Positions 1-9,566 of a stretch of DNA of 64,000 nucleotides are shown here, piece after piece (position 1 is the first letter of the stretch; the number at the start of each line of letters is the position of its first letter). Under the pieces are notes generated by a model. It made no database searches. It was not told the origin of the DNA and saw only the letters and a list, made by a program, of their open reading frames with translations. The translations under genes and the position numbers were made by a program. This DNA comes from Maniola hyperantus (taxonomy: Eukaryota > Arthropoda > Insecta > Lepidoptera > Nymphalidae), in the NCBI RefSeq assembly GCF_902806685.2, contig NC_048561.1:5297439-5361438 (forward strand), written 5' to 3'.

Positions 1-99
1 GTCACAGGCGTTCTAAGCACGGTATAGTGTAGTTTTGTGCTGGATTAGGAAATAAAATAATGTTGTATGTTATTTATTCATTTATTTCAGGCAGCATAC

Positions 100-735
100 T
101 CATTAATACTAATATTATAAATGCGACAATGGGGCCGATTCTCTTGTACACAATCTCTAAACTAAACTAAATTAACAGGTCTAAATCGGGTGCTATCCTT
201 TCCCGCAAGCAACGTTTGAAAGGGATAGCAATAGATTTAGACGTGCCATTTTAGTTTAGTTTAGAGATTGTGTACAACGGAACATTGTACCACATTGGCA
301 CCGATTCTAAGCACAACCTAATTTTAGAGTATTGGAACCCTCTTCTTACTATTGTAATATGAAAAGGACAGAAGCAGTTTGACATTTCTAAATTAAATTT
401 TTAGATAGTAAAACCCGTGATTTTAGCACGCATTCGCGAACCTACTGTTTAAATTTGTATTGTGCACTAAAATTTTGAGTCTTTAAATGTGAAAGTCATG
501 TTCCGTTCCTTTTTTAGCATTAGTAAAAAGAAAAGGATGCAGATACTCTAAATTTAGTTTAGAGAGAGGCTAGAGAATCGGGGCCAGTGTGTCTGGCTGT
601 CTGCTAGGTTTTCACGACCCAACAGCTTAACCGACTTTAATGAAATTTGGTATACATAGGCTTTTTTTATCCCGGAAAATTAAAGAGTTTAAAAACCTAA
701 ATCCACGCAGACGAAGTCGCGGGCGTTATCTAGTA
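100..735 (+). mobile_element. RTE-type non-autonomous element, split by a MITE
   Basis: It starts with 'actaatattataaatgcga' (about 105-125) and resumes at 586 with a 'gtgtgtctggctgtctgc' run. It ends with the 'acgaagtcgcgggcg...tctagta' signature common to lepidopteran RTE-derived repeats. The interruption at 131-585 is a separate inverted-repeat element. Bases 1-100 hold nothing I recognise. Confidence 0.7.
131..585. mobile_element. MITE with inverted ends, inserted in an RTE-type repeat
   Basis: The outer ends are inverted copies (ggggccgattct at 131, agaatcggggcc at 574-585). An inner hairpin occupies about 146-276, with arms that begin and end in gtacacaatctctaaacta and its complement. 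The right half (about 330-585) recurs in inverse orientation at 41367-41640, and the left end recurs at 30500-30600. No coding capacity. Confidence 0.7.
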
Positions 736-1340
736 AAATCATTTTCATCGTCGTGATCAACCCATCGCCGGCTCACTACTGAGCACGGGTCTCCTCTCAG
801 TATTAGAAGGGTTTGGTCATAGTCCACTGGCCAAATGCAAGCGGATTGGCAGACTTCACACACCTTAGAGAACATTATGGAGAACTCTCGGGCTTGCAGG
901 TTTCCTTACGATGTTTTCCTTCACCCTTAAAACAAGTGATATTCATCATCATCATCATCAACCGATAGACGTCCACTGCTGGACATAGGTCTCTTGTAGG
1001 GACTTCCACACGCCACGGTCTTGCGCTGCCTGAATCCAGCTACTCCCTGCGACTCGTCTGATGTCGTTCGTCCACCTAATGGGGGCTCTTCCAACGCTGC
1101 TTTTTTCGGTGCAAGGTCGCCATTCCAGCACCTTGAGACCCCAACTATGTGCCCTGCCCATGGTCACTTCAGCTTCGCAACCCGTTGAGCTATGTCGGTT
1201 ACTCTAGTTCTCCTACGTGTGATATTAAATTGCTTAAAACCACATATAACTCCGAAAAGTTAGAGGAGCGTGCCCCGGATCGAACCCCCGACTTCCATTT
1301 GGAGGTGGACGGTCTAACCACTAGGCTATCACGGTTTGTA
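736..1340 (-). mobile_element. tRNA-derived SINE (family A), minus, split by a LINE fragment
   Basis: The tRNA-like head is at 1225-1340 (B box ggatcgaaccc on the + strand, A box near 1318-1330). The 3' body is at 736-943 (gaaggaaaacatcgtaagga on the minus strand). The two halves are separated by a LINE fragment and both carry the octamer gtgatatt at the break, which is a target-site duplication. Confidence 0.75.
944..1218 (-). mobile_element. LINE ORF2 C-terminus fragment with (ATG)n tail
   Basis: The minus strand encodes a 69-residue open frame with the motifs VLEWRPCT, RWTNDIRRVAGSSW and YVQQWTSIG. These match the C-terminus of lepidopteran 'endonuclease-reverse transcriptase' LINE proteins. 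The 3' end is a GAT/ATG microsatellite at 944-960. The fragment is 5'-truncated, lies inside a SINE, and is flanked by gtgatatt at 936-943 and 1219-1226. Confidence 0.75.
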
Positions 1341-1377
1341 TGTACTTAGGCTCGATTAATTAAATCAATGCATAGTA

Positions 1378-1680
1378 CGGCTGTGGTAGCCTAGTGGTTA
1401 GGACGTCCGCCTTCCAATCGGAGGTCGGGGGTTCGATCCCGGGCACGCACCTCTAACTTTTCGGAGTTATGCGCGTTTTTAAGTTATGAAAATATCACTT
1501 GCTTTAACGGTGAAGGAAAACATCGTGAGGAAACCTGCATGCCTGAGAGTTCTCCATAATGTTCTCAAAGGTGTGTGAAGTCTGCCAATCCGCACTTGGC
1601 CAGCGTGGTAGACTATGGCCAAAACCCTTCTCACTCTGAGAGACCTGTTCTCTGGTGATGGGTTGATCATGATGATGATA
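1378..1680 (+). mobile_element. tRNA-derived SINE, family A, near full length
   Basis: The tRNA-like head has A box tagcctagtggttagg and B box ggttcgatccc. It is followed by the body (ttcggagttatg, then gaaggaaaacatcgtgagg) and a GAT-rich tail at about 1665-1680. This is the most complete copy here. Other copies lie at 736-1340, 2707-2890, 21880-22085, 24620-24945, 38722-39005 and 43395-43672. Confidence 0.8.
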
Positions 1681-1681
1681 A

Positions 1682-1797
1682 CGCGACAGGTCGAGATGAC
1701 AATCGGGGTGGTGACGCGAGCGCGGGTGACATGCAAGTGTGCAGGGCGTTCCCCCGCCTCATACCCCGATTGCCATCTCGACCTGTCGCGTACTATT
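1682..1797. mobile_element. Hairpin MITE, family 1
   Basis: Inverted ends cgacaggtcgagatgacaat and attgccatctcgacctgtcg enclose a short GC-rich middle (gcgggtg, gtgtgc). The same hairpin occurs at 6411-6537, 10757-10890, 11443-11590, 34584-34737 and, in part, at 32277-32372, 57072-57200 and 63950-64000. Confidence 0.8.
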
Positions 1798-1933
1798 GGT
1801 ATGTATAATCTGTCGATAAGTTACTAAGCAACATTGTTATTTTTTGTTACTAATTCTATGGTCTATTTTGGTAAATAACAAACGTTGCTAAGTAACGTAA
1901 CCATAGATTTATTGTTTATTTCAGCGGTATACG

Positions 1934-2080
1934 TCCCGCAAATTGCTAATGCGCGTGGCCGCCATTTTAGTGAAGACTAGACTGAAGTTTCGAGCTGATG
2001 GTAGGTATATTTTTATTTTGGCTGACGACATTTAGATGTTAATGAGACATGGTTCCGGCGCAATAGCAATTTGCGGGACT
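1934..2080. mobile_element. MITE with gtcccgcaaattgct ends
   Basis: It starts gtcccgcaaattgctaatgc and ends gcaatagcaatttgcgggac. A second full copy sits inverted at 9214-9372 and a half copy lies at 20025-20095. Bases 1798-1933 show no recognisable feature. Confidence 0.75.
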
Positions 2081-2139
2081 TATAAGGAAAGGTAATGCAA
2101 ATAAAAAACGATGAAAATAAGTATTATAAATTATATATC

Positions 2140-2257
2140 CATATTACTAATATTATAAATGGAAAAGTGTGTCTGTCTGTCTGCTAGCTTTTCACGGCCC
2201 AACTTTTCATCCCGGAAAATTGATGAGTTCCCTCGGGATTCGCGGGCGTCAGCTAGT
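2140..2257 (+). mobile_element. RTE-type repeat tail abutting the ZF-1 stop codon
   Basis: A shortened copy running from ttactaatattataaatgg to ggcgtcagctagt. Its last base directly precedes the ZF-1 stop codon complement at 2258, so the insertion occupies the very start of the ZF-1 3' UTR. Confidence 0.7.
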
Positions 2258-3586
2258 TCAGTATAAATTAGGATTTTCAGGATGCTTTTTAGCCATATGG
2301 TACTTAAGGCTGCTCTGTTGAACGAACGCGGCCTTGCAAACCGCGCATGCGTGGTTCTTCACACCCAAATGTATCATCACATGGGTTTTCAAACTCTTCT
2401 TCCACCTAAAAGTCTTATTACAATATTCACACGAGAACGGTTTGTGGGATGAATGGGTCTTTTCGTGGTTCTTCAAATCGTAATTGGTGGAAAATTTAAA
2501 GTTGCACGTGGTGCACACGAAGTTCTTCTCCCCCATGTGAAAGGTTTTCTGGTGACGTAACACCTGGTGGGGGTAGGCGAACTTCTTCCCGCAAGATCCG
2601 CAAGTGGGCGCTGGCAGTCCGTGTTGCTCCATGTGGAAAGCGCGCATGTATCCTGGAATGGAATTAAACATATTATAGGTAAGAGGTAAGTATTTACACT
2701 GTACAGAAGCTGTGGTAGCCTAGTGGTTAGGACGTCCGCCTTCGAATCGGAGGTCGGGAGTTCGATCCCGGGCACTTACCTCTAACTTTTCGGAGTTATG
2801 TCCGTTTTTAAGTAATTAAAATATCACTTGCTTTAACGGTGAAGGAAAACATCGTGAGGAAACCTGCATGCCTGTGAGTTCTCCGTAAAGTTGTTCGAAT
2901 GATTTTACAGATTTAGTTAGCTTAGGTTTATCCTGGGGACGAACCTAGGCTACATTTCATCCTGGAAAATCAAAAGTTAAAAGAGATCTTTTAAAACGAA
3001 TGGCAAATTACGAAAACCGACGAGGCCATATATATGAGCTTGATGCCTTTGCTTTTCCGACAAAAAAATATTAGTCTAGAAATTTGCCGCGTTTTTGTTT
3101 TCTTCAAATAGGTACATAAACGTTAAGTTTACTTTAATTTATTTTTATAAATAAGTTAATGTTCTAAAAATACGTTTAATAAATGCTTATCTCATATTAT
3201 TATTGTGTTAATTTTTTCGCAAATGGTACTAAAAGTAGAGTATTTACCTCGGTGATAAAGCTGTCTTAGTCTTGGGTGAACTTAAATCGTCACCCGCGAC
3301 AGAAGACACTGCTTTATCCCCTTGGTTAATAATCTACTATTCCACGCTTTTAGCTCTTAGACGGCCGTTTTGACTTTTGATTATACCGTCTTGACTGTGA
3401 CCTCACCTGGCACTTTGACGTCGCACAAATGGCAGGCGCGCAGCTTGGGCCGCTCCTTGAGGTGCACCTGGCGGTAGTGTTGCACGTAGCTGTTGTTGCT
3501 TCGGAACACACTCTGGCAGTGCTTGCACGCGTACTCCGTGCCCCCGTCCGGCTTCTTGGTAAACGTGAACTCGTCTGCGTATTTGC
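2258..3586 (-). CDS. ZF-1: six-finger C2H2 cassette interrupted by an intron
   Basis: Probable nuclear DNA-binding C-terminus with six C2H2 fingers. Exon a is 3407-3586 and exon b is 2258-2652; the 754-bp intron has GT at 3406/3405 and AG at 2654/2653 and splits the Gly codon of the KVPG motif. The 5' acceptor is TCACAG before 3586, phase 1. Finger 1 is at about residues 20-41 (CKHC...HYRQVH); finger 2 spans the intron (CHLC...HMEQH); fingers 3-6 are in exon b (CGSC, CTTC, CEYC, CAVC), giving about 190 residues. Predicted contact residues (-1,2,3,6) are TYDN in finger 4 and WKST in finger 5. No other cassette has this intron. The C-terminus (HPENPNLY) differs from its paralogues where an RTE-type repeat abuts it. 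No start codon is expected here; upstream exons are not visible. Confidence 0.85.
2707..2890 (+). mobile_element. Partial SINE (family A) in the ZF-1 intron
   Basis: The tRNA-like head has the same A and B boxes as the copy at 1378, and the body continues to ctgtgagttctcc. The 3' third is missing. It lies antisense to ZF-1 inside its intron. The rest of the intron (2891-3406) is AT-rich; near 3240-3325 there is a weak inverted repeat but nothing identifiable. Confidence 0.7.
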
Positions 3587-3756
3587 CTGTGACATGGAAA
3601 AATCTAATTAGATAATTCAAGTTATAACACGTAGGTAAGTAAAATTAAACTCCTCAGGCACCATTTTACCTTTTTCTGACAAATTTTATGTCTAAAAGTA
3701 CGATTTTAGTCCTTATTTTATAGGTGAACCTTACTTTTGACATGTCAGTTTTTTAT
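3587..3756. other. Intronic/intergenic stretch upstream of ZF-1
   Basis: AT-rich, with no ORF or repeat recognised. It ends in a poly-T run, which is the poly(A) tail of the minus-strand LINE that follows. Confidence 0.5.
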
Positions 3757-4416
3757 TTTTTTTTTTTTTTTTAATACAATAAAACTTAAAGCTAGCCTTA
3801 TCTAATTACTATATAAATCATGACCGCGTGGAATGGTGCCAAGAATACTGGCTGCATTTCCGCGCTGGACAGCTAGGCTGATCCGCTGCGCAAAAAATGA
3901 GCCAGCCCTTCTGTCACCAGTTGAGGCTATTAATCGCGGTGAAATGTCTCGTAAAAAATTTTTAGCACTAAGACTCCATGGCCCCAGGGTCTCCACGGCA
4001 AACGGCACAAAAATGTAACTCTCTATAAGAGAGGCATACTTGCGCCGCTTGCCGTTTTCAGCTGTTTCTGCTGCGGCTCCCGGTCTTGATGCTGTCTTCC
4101 TGATATGACACGGGGCCAATGTGTCAACGCAAGTTGCGTCCCACATTAGCGCCCGTCCCCGTTCCCAGGGAACCAGCGTCAATCCATCAGGTCTCTTGCC
4201 ATCATCCCGACTAATCCCTGCCGGCTCAATGAGCGCAGGAATATTTATGGTGGCAAGAGCTCTTTTAATTGTATCGTTAAGAGAGCCATGCCTAAACAGC
4301 CTACCGGAGCTCCTTTGGCAAGAGAGTCCGTGGATTCCAAATTTATCAACCTCTTTTCCACACGGACATCTGTGCTGATGGCACAGTGGTGTTCCCAATC
4401 TGAGACCTAGAGCCAC
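3757..4416 (-). mobile_element. 5'-truncated LINE (family L1): C-terminal ORF region and 3' end
   Basis: The minus strand has an open frame at 3802-4416 (204 residues) with a C-terminal CCHC-like knuckle (CPCGKEVDKFGIHGLSC) and the conserved blocks RPDGLTLVPW, LMWDATCVDT and SLAVQRGNAASILGT. This region is known as the C-terminus of an invertebrate non-LTR retrotransposon reverse transcriptase. The 3' end reads TTTTATTGTATTAAAA into a poly(A). Related fragments lie at 24276-24434, 29762-29943, 37730-37962 and 62378-62785. A retroelement relic, not a host gene. Confidence 0.8.
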
Positions 4417-4635
4417 ATGTCAGTTGACTCTTAGATTTAAAATGGCGCGTGAGGAGTCATTTTTACGGACTATATTTTAGATTTATTTAATTATTTAGAT
4501 TTAAGTTTATTTTATAGATTAAATTAATTTATTATTGTTGTTTAAGTTAGGGACCTTTAAATTATTTATTGTAAAACTTGCAAGTTAATACATTTTACAT
4601 TTTTAATTAGCTACCTATAGGTTTTATTGTTAAAT
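4417..4635. other. AT-rich stretch, nothing recognised
   Basis: It contains runs of ttatttaatt and no coding sequence; possibly decayed LINE 3' UTR. Confidence 0.4.
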
Positions 4636-4870
4636 AGGCCAAGCGCGAGTCAGACTCGCGCACCGCACGATAAACCAAAAACTGTTATGCATAATAAAAA
4701 TCTGTTTTAGAATCTACAGGTAAAAAACCTTGCATATTATACCTACTCTACATTGTTACAGATAGTTATCTTACTAACGGGAAGAACCCTGTAGGTTTCT
4801 TGACAGACTGACAGACTACAACGTTTCCTTTTGAGGTACGGAACCCAAAAAATTTAATGTTTTTCATTAA
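4636..4870 (-). mobile_element. Repeat family P (ggttccgtacctcaaaagg type), minus
   Basis: Read on the minus strand it begins gggttccgtacctcaaaag, runs through a cagtctgtc stretch and ends with gagtctgactcgcgcttggc. Longer copies of the family lie at 34784-35210 and 35572-36025, and a partial one at 43135-43345. Confidence 0.65.
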
Positions 4871-4904
4871 AAGTATAAGTAAGGTAAGTAGGCAAGTATA
4901 TCTA

Positions 4905-5225
4905 CTAGTGAAGTGCCACTCGCACGGCGCATGTTTGCGCGTGCGGACAACGGACCGTACGAACACCTCCACGGCGTCGCGTCGCTCCACTCATCCCCCG
5001 TCCGATGGACGGGCGTCCATTACCTCGGGAGCTTCTCCGATCGCCCTCACCAGCGCGCAACGCAGGCGATGGCGATGACGACCGAGACGACGAGACACCC
5101 ACCGGAATTGACACCGTCTCTGCACTGGACGGCACGCCTAGCGCCGTCGTGCAGAGACCTACCACCTATCACGGACCTACAATATCACCACGCAGCGGCG
5201 TAGTGGGTAGACATGTGTCCGCTAT
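4905..5225. repeat. GC-rich fragment of an unknown repeat
   Basis: Markedly GC-rich compared with its surroundings, with overlapping frames open on both strands (as expected of GC-rich DNA) but no recognisable domain. It may be a fragment of a retroelement UTR; I cannot assign it. Confidence 0.35.
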
Positions 5226-5237
5226 AGCTTAACTTAA

Positions 5238-5303
5238 CTGAAAACCGCTGCCGTGCCTATAGCGTACCATAGCGTTATTGTCGTAGCTAACAGCGGTTTT
5301 CAG
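5238..5303. repeat. Short hairpin
   Basis: Inverted ends ctgaaaaccgctg and cagcggttttcag lie about 40 bp apart. It could be a very short MITE. Confidence 0.5.
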
Positions 5304-5469
5304 CTAACATCTATGACGAACCACCTGACAACGCAACGCTGCCAACTGGCAACTGACAATGCATTGTTTGGTTTTTTGGTAACTAGAAACGCAATAATTA
5401 TGCCTTCTCTTCCTTTCTTTCACTGAAAGCTGAGAAGGAGCGGTTATTGGCTACCGGCTTAGTAACTAA

Positions 5470-5613
5470 GAACTTGGTAAACCAAAGCCGACTTTATCTC
5501 TATTACGCTAAGGCTTAACTGTACAAGTACTTGTTCATTACACTTTGATCTATCGATCTTAATACAGTTAGCCTTAGAGTAATAGAGATAAGGTCCTCTT
5601 TGGTTTATCAATC
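5470..5613. mobile_element. Hairpin MITE
   Basis: Arms run from ttggtaaaccaaagccg through tatctctattacgctaaggc, and back through gccttagagtaatagagata to ctctttggtttatcaa. The loop is AT-rich. It is single copy in this window. Confidence 0.65.
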
Positions 5614-5699
5614 TTCGTGAAATGTTTTTGGTTAACTGGACTGTGGTAAACTATTCGTGCAGGCGTCCACTATAGTTTGACCTATGTCAATGATCAAAT

Positions 5700-6180
5700 T
5701 AAACTTTGCTGCCATGAACTTAAGGTTGTGATTACTTCACGATATTCATGAAAGTAAAATTGGTTTTATTTTAGTGAATATGCGCGCGCTAGCTATACAG
5801 ACGGTATTGATACGGCAGCTAGCTTAGTTACTACTACGGAAACCGCTGCGCGTTGCGCATATTAAATTAGTTGAAACACAACTCTGATACCGATATTCGG
5901 CAACGGTTATCAATATCGGTATTGAAACTAAATAACTGTTGATTAACCGTTGACATAAATAGCCAATAATGCCCATCTTTAGTAGTGGGTGCTCCACCCG
6001 CTGAGTGGCGAAATAATAACGGAAACACCTAACCACCAGGGCCCAAGCCAAGATGGCAGGCCCTAGCCGAGAAGGCTAAAGCAAAACACCTGGGCACAGA
6101 GATGCCCAGCGACCAACCCGGGTAAGAAGGCAAAGCCTCGAGGCCCGTACCCCCCTCTGGTCGATTTCGACCAAACGGAG
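5700..6180. other. Unassigned repeat-like stretch with imperfect inverted repeats
   Basis: Imperfect inverted copies of 'gatattcggcaacggttatc' lie near 5890-5925, with further partial arms at 5770-5870. From 6040 to 6180 it is GC-rich with short internal duplications (gggcacagagatgcccag). No coding evidence. Confidence 0.4.
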
Positions 6181-6194
6181 ATGACCCCTGATAG

Positions 6195-6400
6195 TTTTGC
6201 CAATTACGTCGGGCATGTTATGTGCGTTTTAAGCAATTTGTACTTATCATTCGCTTTAACCATAACAGAAAAACGTGGTGAGGAAACCTGCATGTCTGAG
6301 ACATTCTCCATGACACCAAGGCCCTTCCCATTCCAAGAGGAGACCCGTTCTCAGAAGTGGGCCGACGATAGGATGATGATGGTGAATTTCAGCCAATAGG
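6195..6400 (+). mobile_element. SINE family A, 3' portion
   Basis: It carries the body motifs cgtggtgaggaaacctgcat and gaggagacccg and the GAT-rich tail; the tRNA-like head is missing. Confidence 0.65.
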
Positions 6401-6410
6401 TAGGTATAGT

Positions 6411-6537
6411 AAGCGACAGGTCGAGATGACAATCGTGGAGGGAACGCCCCGCACACCCGCACAGTGGGTGACGTGCGGGTGTGCGGGGCGTCCTCTCGTC
6501 TCATACCCCGATTGCCATCTCGACCTATCGCGGACTT
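6411..6537. mobile_element. Hairpin MITE, family 1
   Basis: Ends gcgacaggtcgagatgacaa and ttgccatctcgacctatcgc, with inner arms ccccgcacacccgcac and gtgcgggtgtgcgggg. Confidence 0.8.
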
Positions 6538-6544
6538 TAGGAAG

Positions 6545-6840
6545 CTACTGTACGCGGCAGAATCTAGTGGCACGGCAGTGGCACCGCCAAGTCGAGCAAG
6601 TAAGGCAAAGGCCGTAACATCCTTTTCTCGAAGCCATTCAGGGCGTTTTCGATATAATTTACATCGACCTTAAGAAAGAAATTTCGGTTTTGTAGAGCGT
6701 TGTCTCTGACACTCATACCCATATGACGTTTCGTCGGGCTCAACGACCGAGACAGTACTCTACAAATCTGCTATCTCCTTCTGAAGATCGATGTTCATCA
6801 ATTTTGGGCGCGTACTGTAGCTATCAAGGTAGCTATAGTC
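6545..6840. mobile_element. MITE family 2 with an internal insertion
   Basis: It ends in gcgcgtactgtag and contains the family core (ttttgtagagcgttgtctct ... gagacagtactctacaaatc). The left end (tactgtacgcggcagaa) is separated from the core by about 90 bp of other sequence. Other copies lie at 10965-11158, 19565-19750, 22402-22586 and 25868-26055. Confidence 0.65.
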
Positions 6841-6884
6841 TGTGACAGGTTGAGATTTGGATATACCTTGCTGTCACTTTTTAT

Positions 6885-7055
6885 TTCTAGGGCGATTGTC
6901 TAAACCCGCATCAATCATTATTACAATCTCAATTGTTCTGATTGGCTGAATTTGTGCGGTTCTTGTTGCAACAATGCATTGTAGCCAATAGTGAGCGAGC
7001 GTTAATCAATCAGAGGTGATTGCGATCGTGACATTGTAGCTGTCAATCTGCCGCA
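6885..7055. repeat. Repeat with gggcgattgtctaaa start
   Basis: About 165 bp that recur almost unchanged at 25155-25325, where they interrupt an RTE-type tail. No ORF; no terminal inverted repeat was evident. Bases 7056-7309 are AT-rich with nothing identifiable. Confidence 0.6.
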
Positions 7056-7309
7056 ATCGTGCCGCGGAAGAGTTATAATTTAGCCTATATAAAATAGTTT
7101 TGACATAAAATAAAACTCAGATTTGTGTTATTAATTTATTTCAATTACCTACCAACTAAATAATATACCGAGTAATTAAGTAAATACTCGTTAAAATAGG
7201 TATCGGTTTGAAATTCAAAATTATTTAGTAAATTAGTAATATAAAGTCCGCCCTGGTTGCCCCCTGGACTAAAGGGGCCTATAAAGCTGGCAGCATTGCC
7301 CCTCTGAGG

Positions 7310-7455
7310 GTGAAATCTATAGAGCGCACTCTGACTTTGCTCAGACTAAAGACACTGTTAAAACGAGACAGCGTTATATAGCTGGCATAAATCTGTCTCG
7401 TTTTAACTCATTCTTAAGTCTGAGCAAAGTCAAAGTGCGCTCTATAGATCTCAGC
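7310..7455. mobile_element. Hairpin MITE with tatagagcgcactctgac arms
   Basis: Arms 'ctatagagcgcactctgact' and its inverse 'aaagtgcgctctatag' continue inward through ttgctcagact / agtctgagcaa and gttaaaacgagaca / tgtctcgttttaac, giving a nearly perfect hairpin of about 140 bp. Confidence 0.75.
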
Positions 7456-7573
7456 TTAAATGGCGATGGACAACCTTTGGACCAGATAGCCCCGGAGCCC
7501 AAATCGCAGCTCAGGCAGGTTTAAAATTATAATTAAGTATAACTATAGGTAGGTACTAATAATCACTATAGGT

Positions 7574-7697
7574 AGTCGACGCAATTTAAACTGAGTCGTC
7601 GAGTTATATGTCTGTTTCGCTCGCACTTACAGGTCGTAGGTAAGTGCGAGCGAAACAGACAGATAACTCGACGACTCTAGTTTAAAATGCGTCGACT
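7574..7697. mobile_element. Hairpin MITE with gtcgacgca ends
   Basis: Ends gtcgacgcaatttaaact and agtttaaaatgcgtcgac, with inner arms tgtctgtttcgctcgcactt and aagtgcgagcgaaacagaca. A clean foldback with a short loop. Confidence 0.75.
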
Positions 7698-7725
7698 TTA
7701 CCCATATCATAAATATAGTTCGTAA

Positions 7726-7920
7726 AACCGATAGACGTTGGGGTCCCAAGGTGCTGGAATGGCGACCTCGCACCGGAAGACCCAGTATTGGAAGACCCCC
7801 CCACTAGGTGGACGGACGACATCAGACGAGTCGCAGGGAGCCGCTGGATTCAGGCGGCGCAAGACCGTTGCGTGTGTGTCCAGCAATGGACGTCTATCGG
7901 TTGATAATCATGATGATGAT
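7726..7920 (+). mobile_element. LINE ORF2 C-terminus fragment, decayed
   Basis: It encodes, across frameshifts, the same C-terminal motifs as 944-1218 (VLEWRPRT, RWTDDIRRVAGS, QQWTSIG) and ends in an atgatgat tail. Confidence 0.65.
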
Positions 7921-7924
7921 ATCA

Positions 7925-8224
7925 TAAATGCGAAAGTGTGTTTGTTTGTTGGTTTGTCCTTCAATCACGGAGCAATGGATCGGCGACATTTTTTGCATGG
8001 TTATAGTTTAAGACCTGGAGAGTGACATAGGCTACTTTTTTAACCCGGAAAATCTAAGAGTTCCCGCAGGATTTAAAAACTAAACTCGGTAGGAACGGCG
8101 TTCCGAACCAGTGGTAAATTAATACTACCTGACTATTCATAAGCACTTTTAAAAAGTTTACATGAATAAAAAAACATTCTATTCTATTCTAATCCACGCG
8201 AACGAAGTCGCGGGTATCAGCTAG
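7925..8224 (+). mobile_element. RTE-type repeat interrupted by a LINE 3' end
   Basis: It starts 'cataaatgcgaaagtgtgtt' and ends 'acgaagtcgcgggtatcagc'. At about 8079-8190 it is split by a LINE 3' UTR segment (cggtaggaacggcgttccga ... attctattctattct). The flanks rejoin in the expected order. Confidence 0.7.
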
Positions 8225-8307
8225 TAGGTATCTACTATTTTTAGATGTTCTATTTCACGAAGACCGTTTGGCTGTTTGTGCGAGTGCACACGTATATCAC
8301 ATAGGTA

Positions 8308-8604
8308 AAGTGCGACAAGGCTCTTTTGGCACTTGAATGACATTGACAGATTGATGGAGAACAAAAGGTTGCAGTGCGACAAGACTATCTTGGCACGTGG
8401 CGAAACTCGGAACTAACGTTGCCGTCAAGTGCCCCCTTTGTTCTTGTTTGAATATTCCCTTTGTTCTCCAACAGCGCCTCCATGTCAATGTCATTCAAGT
8501 GCCAAGAGAGCCTTGTCGCACTGTAGACTATTCAAACAAGAACAGACGGCAAAGTTAGTTCCGATTTTCGCCACGCGCCAAAAGGACCTTGTCGCACTGT
8601 ACAT
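8308..8604. repeat. Two interlocked inverted repeats
   Basis: Arm A (8309-8368) pairs with A' (8457-8526), and arm B (8372-8455) pairs with B' (8527-8602), in the order A-B-A'-B'. All four outer ends share gtgcgacaag or its complement. No coding sequence. Confidence 0.65.
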
Positions 8605-9213
8605 TGTTATACTGGGGGTTTGTGGTAATGCGTTAACGCTTATAATTACGCTCATATTTACTACATCCAAGTCATATTTGAACAGTCATCGTGAAATTAT
8701 GTACATCTTTACTAAATTAAAGTTAAGCAAATCTATCCTACAAAAAATATTTAAGTGCATAGGTATAAGCAACTGACGAATTTTTCAAGCGCATCATGCG
8801 CAACTTAAATGCGTCACGACTGCGATCATAGATAACTAAAGTAACCCTACTTCTGTTATCTATGACTGCGATAGTGGCAGCTTTTTACTGCAGGGATCAT
8901 TGAATCTGACACATGAAGGAATTATTCGTAACAGAATTGTTTTTAAATTTTTGGTGTAGCAACACTTACTCAGGTAAGGTGTTTTTACCGCAAGCGTCGA
9001 TAGATGGCGCTAGAAGTCCATGGGTAATTGCCATTAATCTAATCGACACATAATCGATGTCGCTAGATGTAAAAAAAATCTAGAATAAAAGCATAGGCAT
9101 ATCACATTAGAGCCACCTGCCTTAGAACCCTGCAGTATCAGGATTCAGGAGTTGGATCCAGAATTTTTTATGGGACTATCACGGAAACATTTGAAAAAAA
9201 CGGTGTAAAAGAA
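8605..9213. other. No gene; decayed repeats
   Basis: A weak inverted repeat around catagataac lies at 8826-8870. A fragment of the ~125-bp satellite-like unit described at 29330 (cctgcagtatcaggattcag) lies at 9130-9175. The rest is unassigned. Confidence 0.4.
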
Positions 9214-9372
9214 AAGTCCCGCAAATTGCTATTGTGCTGGAAGCATGTCTCATTAACATCGAAATGACGTTATTTGACGTATATTTAAGTAAAAATATAG
9301 CATCAGCTCAAAACTTCAGTCTAGTGCTGACGTAACTAAAATGTCCACGCGCATTAGCAATTTGCGGGACCT
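9214..9372. mobile_element. MITE with gtcccgcaaattgct ends, inverted copy
   Basis: A full copy of the family at 1934-2080, in opposite orientation, ending gcattagcaatttgcgggac. It is followed at 9380-9440 by a fragment of another common repeat (gagttgagaaccaactccc). Confidence 0.7.
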
Positions 9373-9566
9373 ATACCTACATACATAGAAAAAAACGGCG
9401 CGAGTTGAGAACCAACTCCCTTTTGGAAGTCGGTTAAAAATTAGTGGACCTTGTCGATAACGAGTGCACGTGAACGATGTGGTGATGCTGGTTGGGTGCC
9501 GGGTGGCTCTAATAAGCTAAATCAACCTCCTGTTTAGTGCGGGGACCATTAGGATGAAACTACGTT

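Noticed and set aside
4905..5232. Three overlapping ORFs in a GC-rich block
   Set aside because: They overlap in different frames and strands with no domain, as expected of GC-rich repeat DNA.
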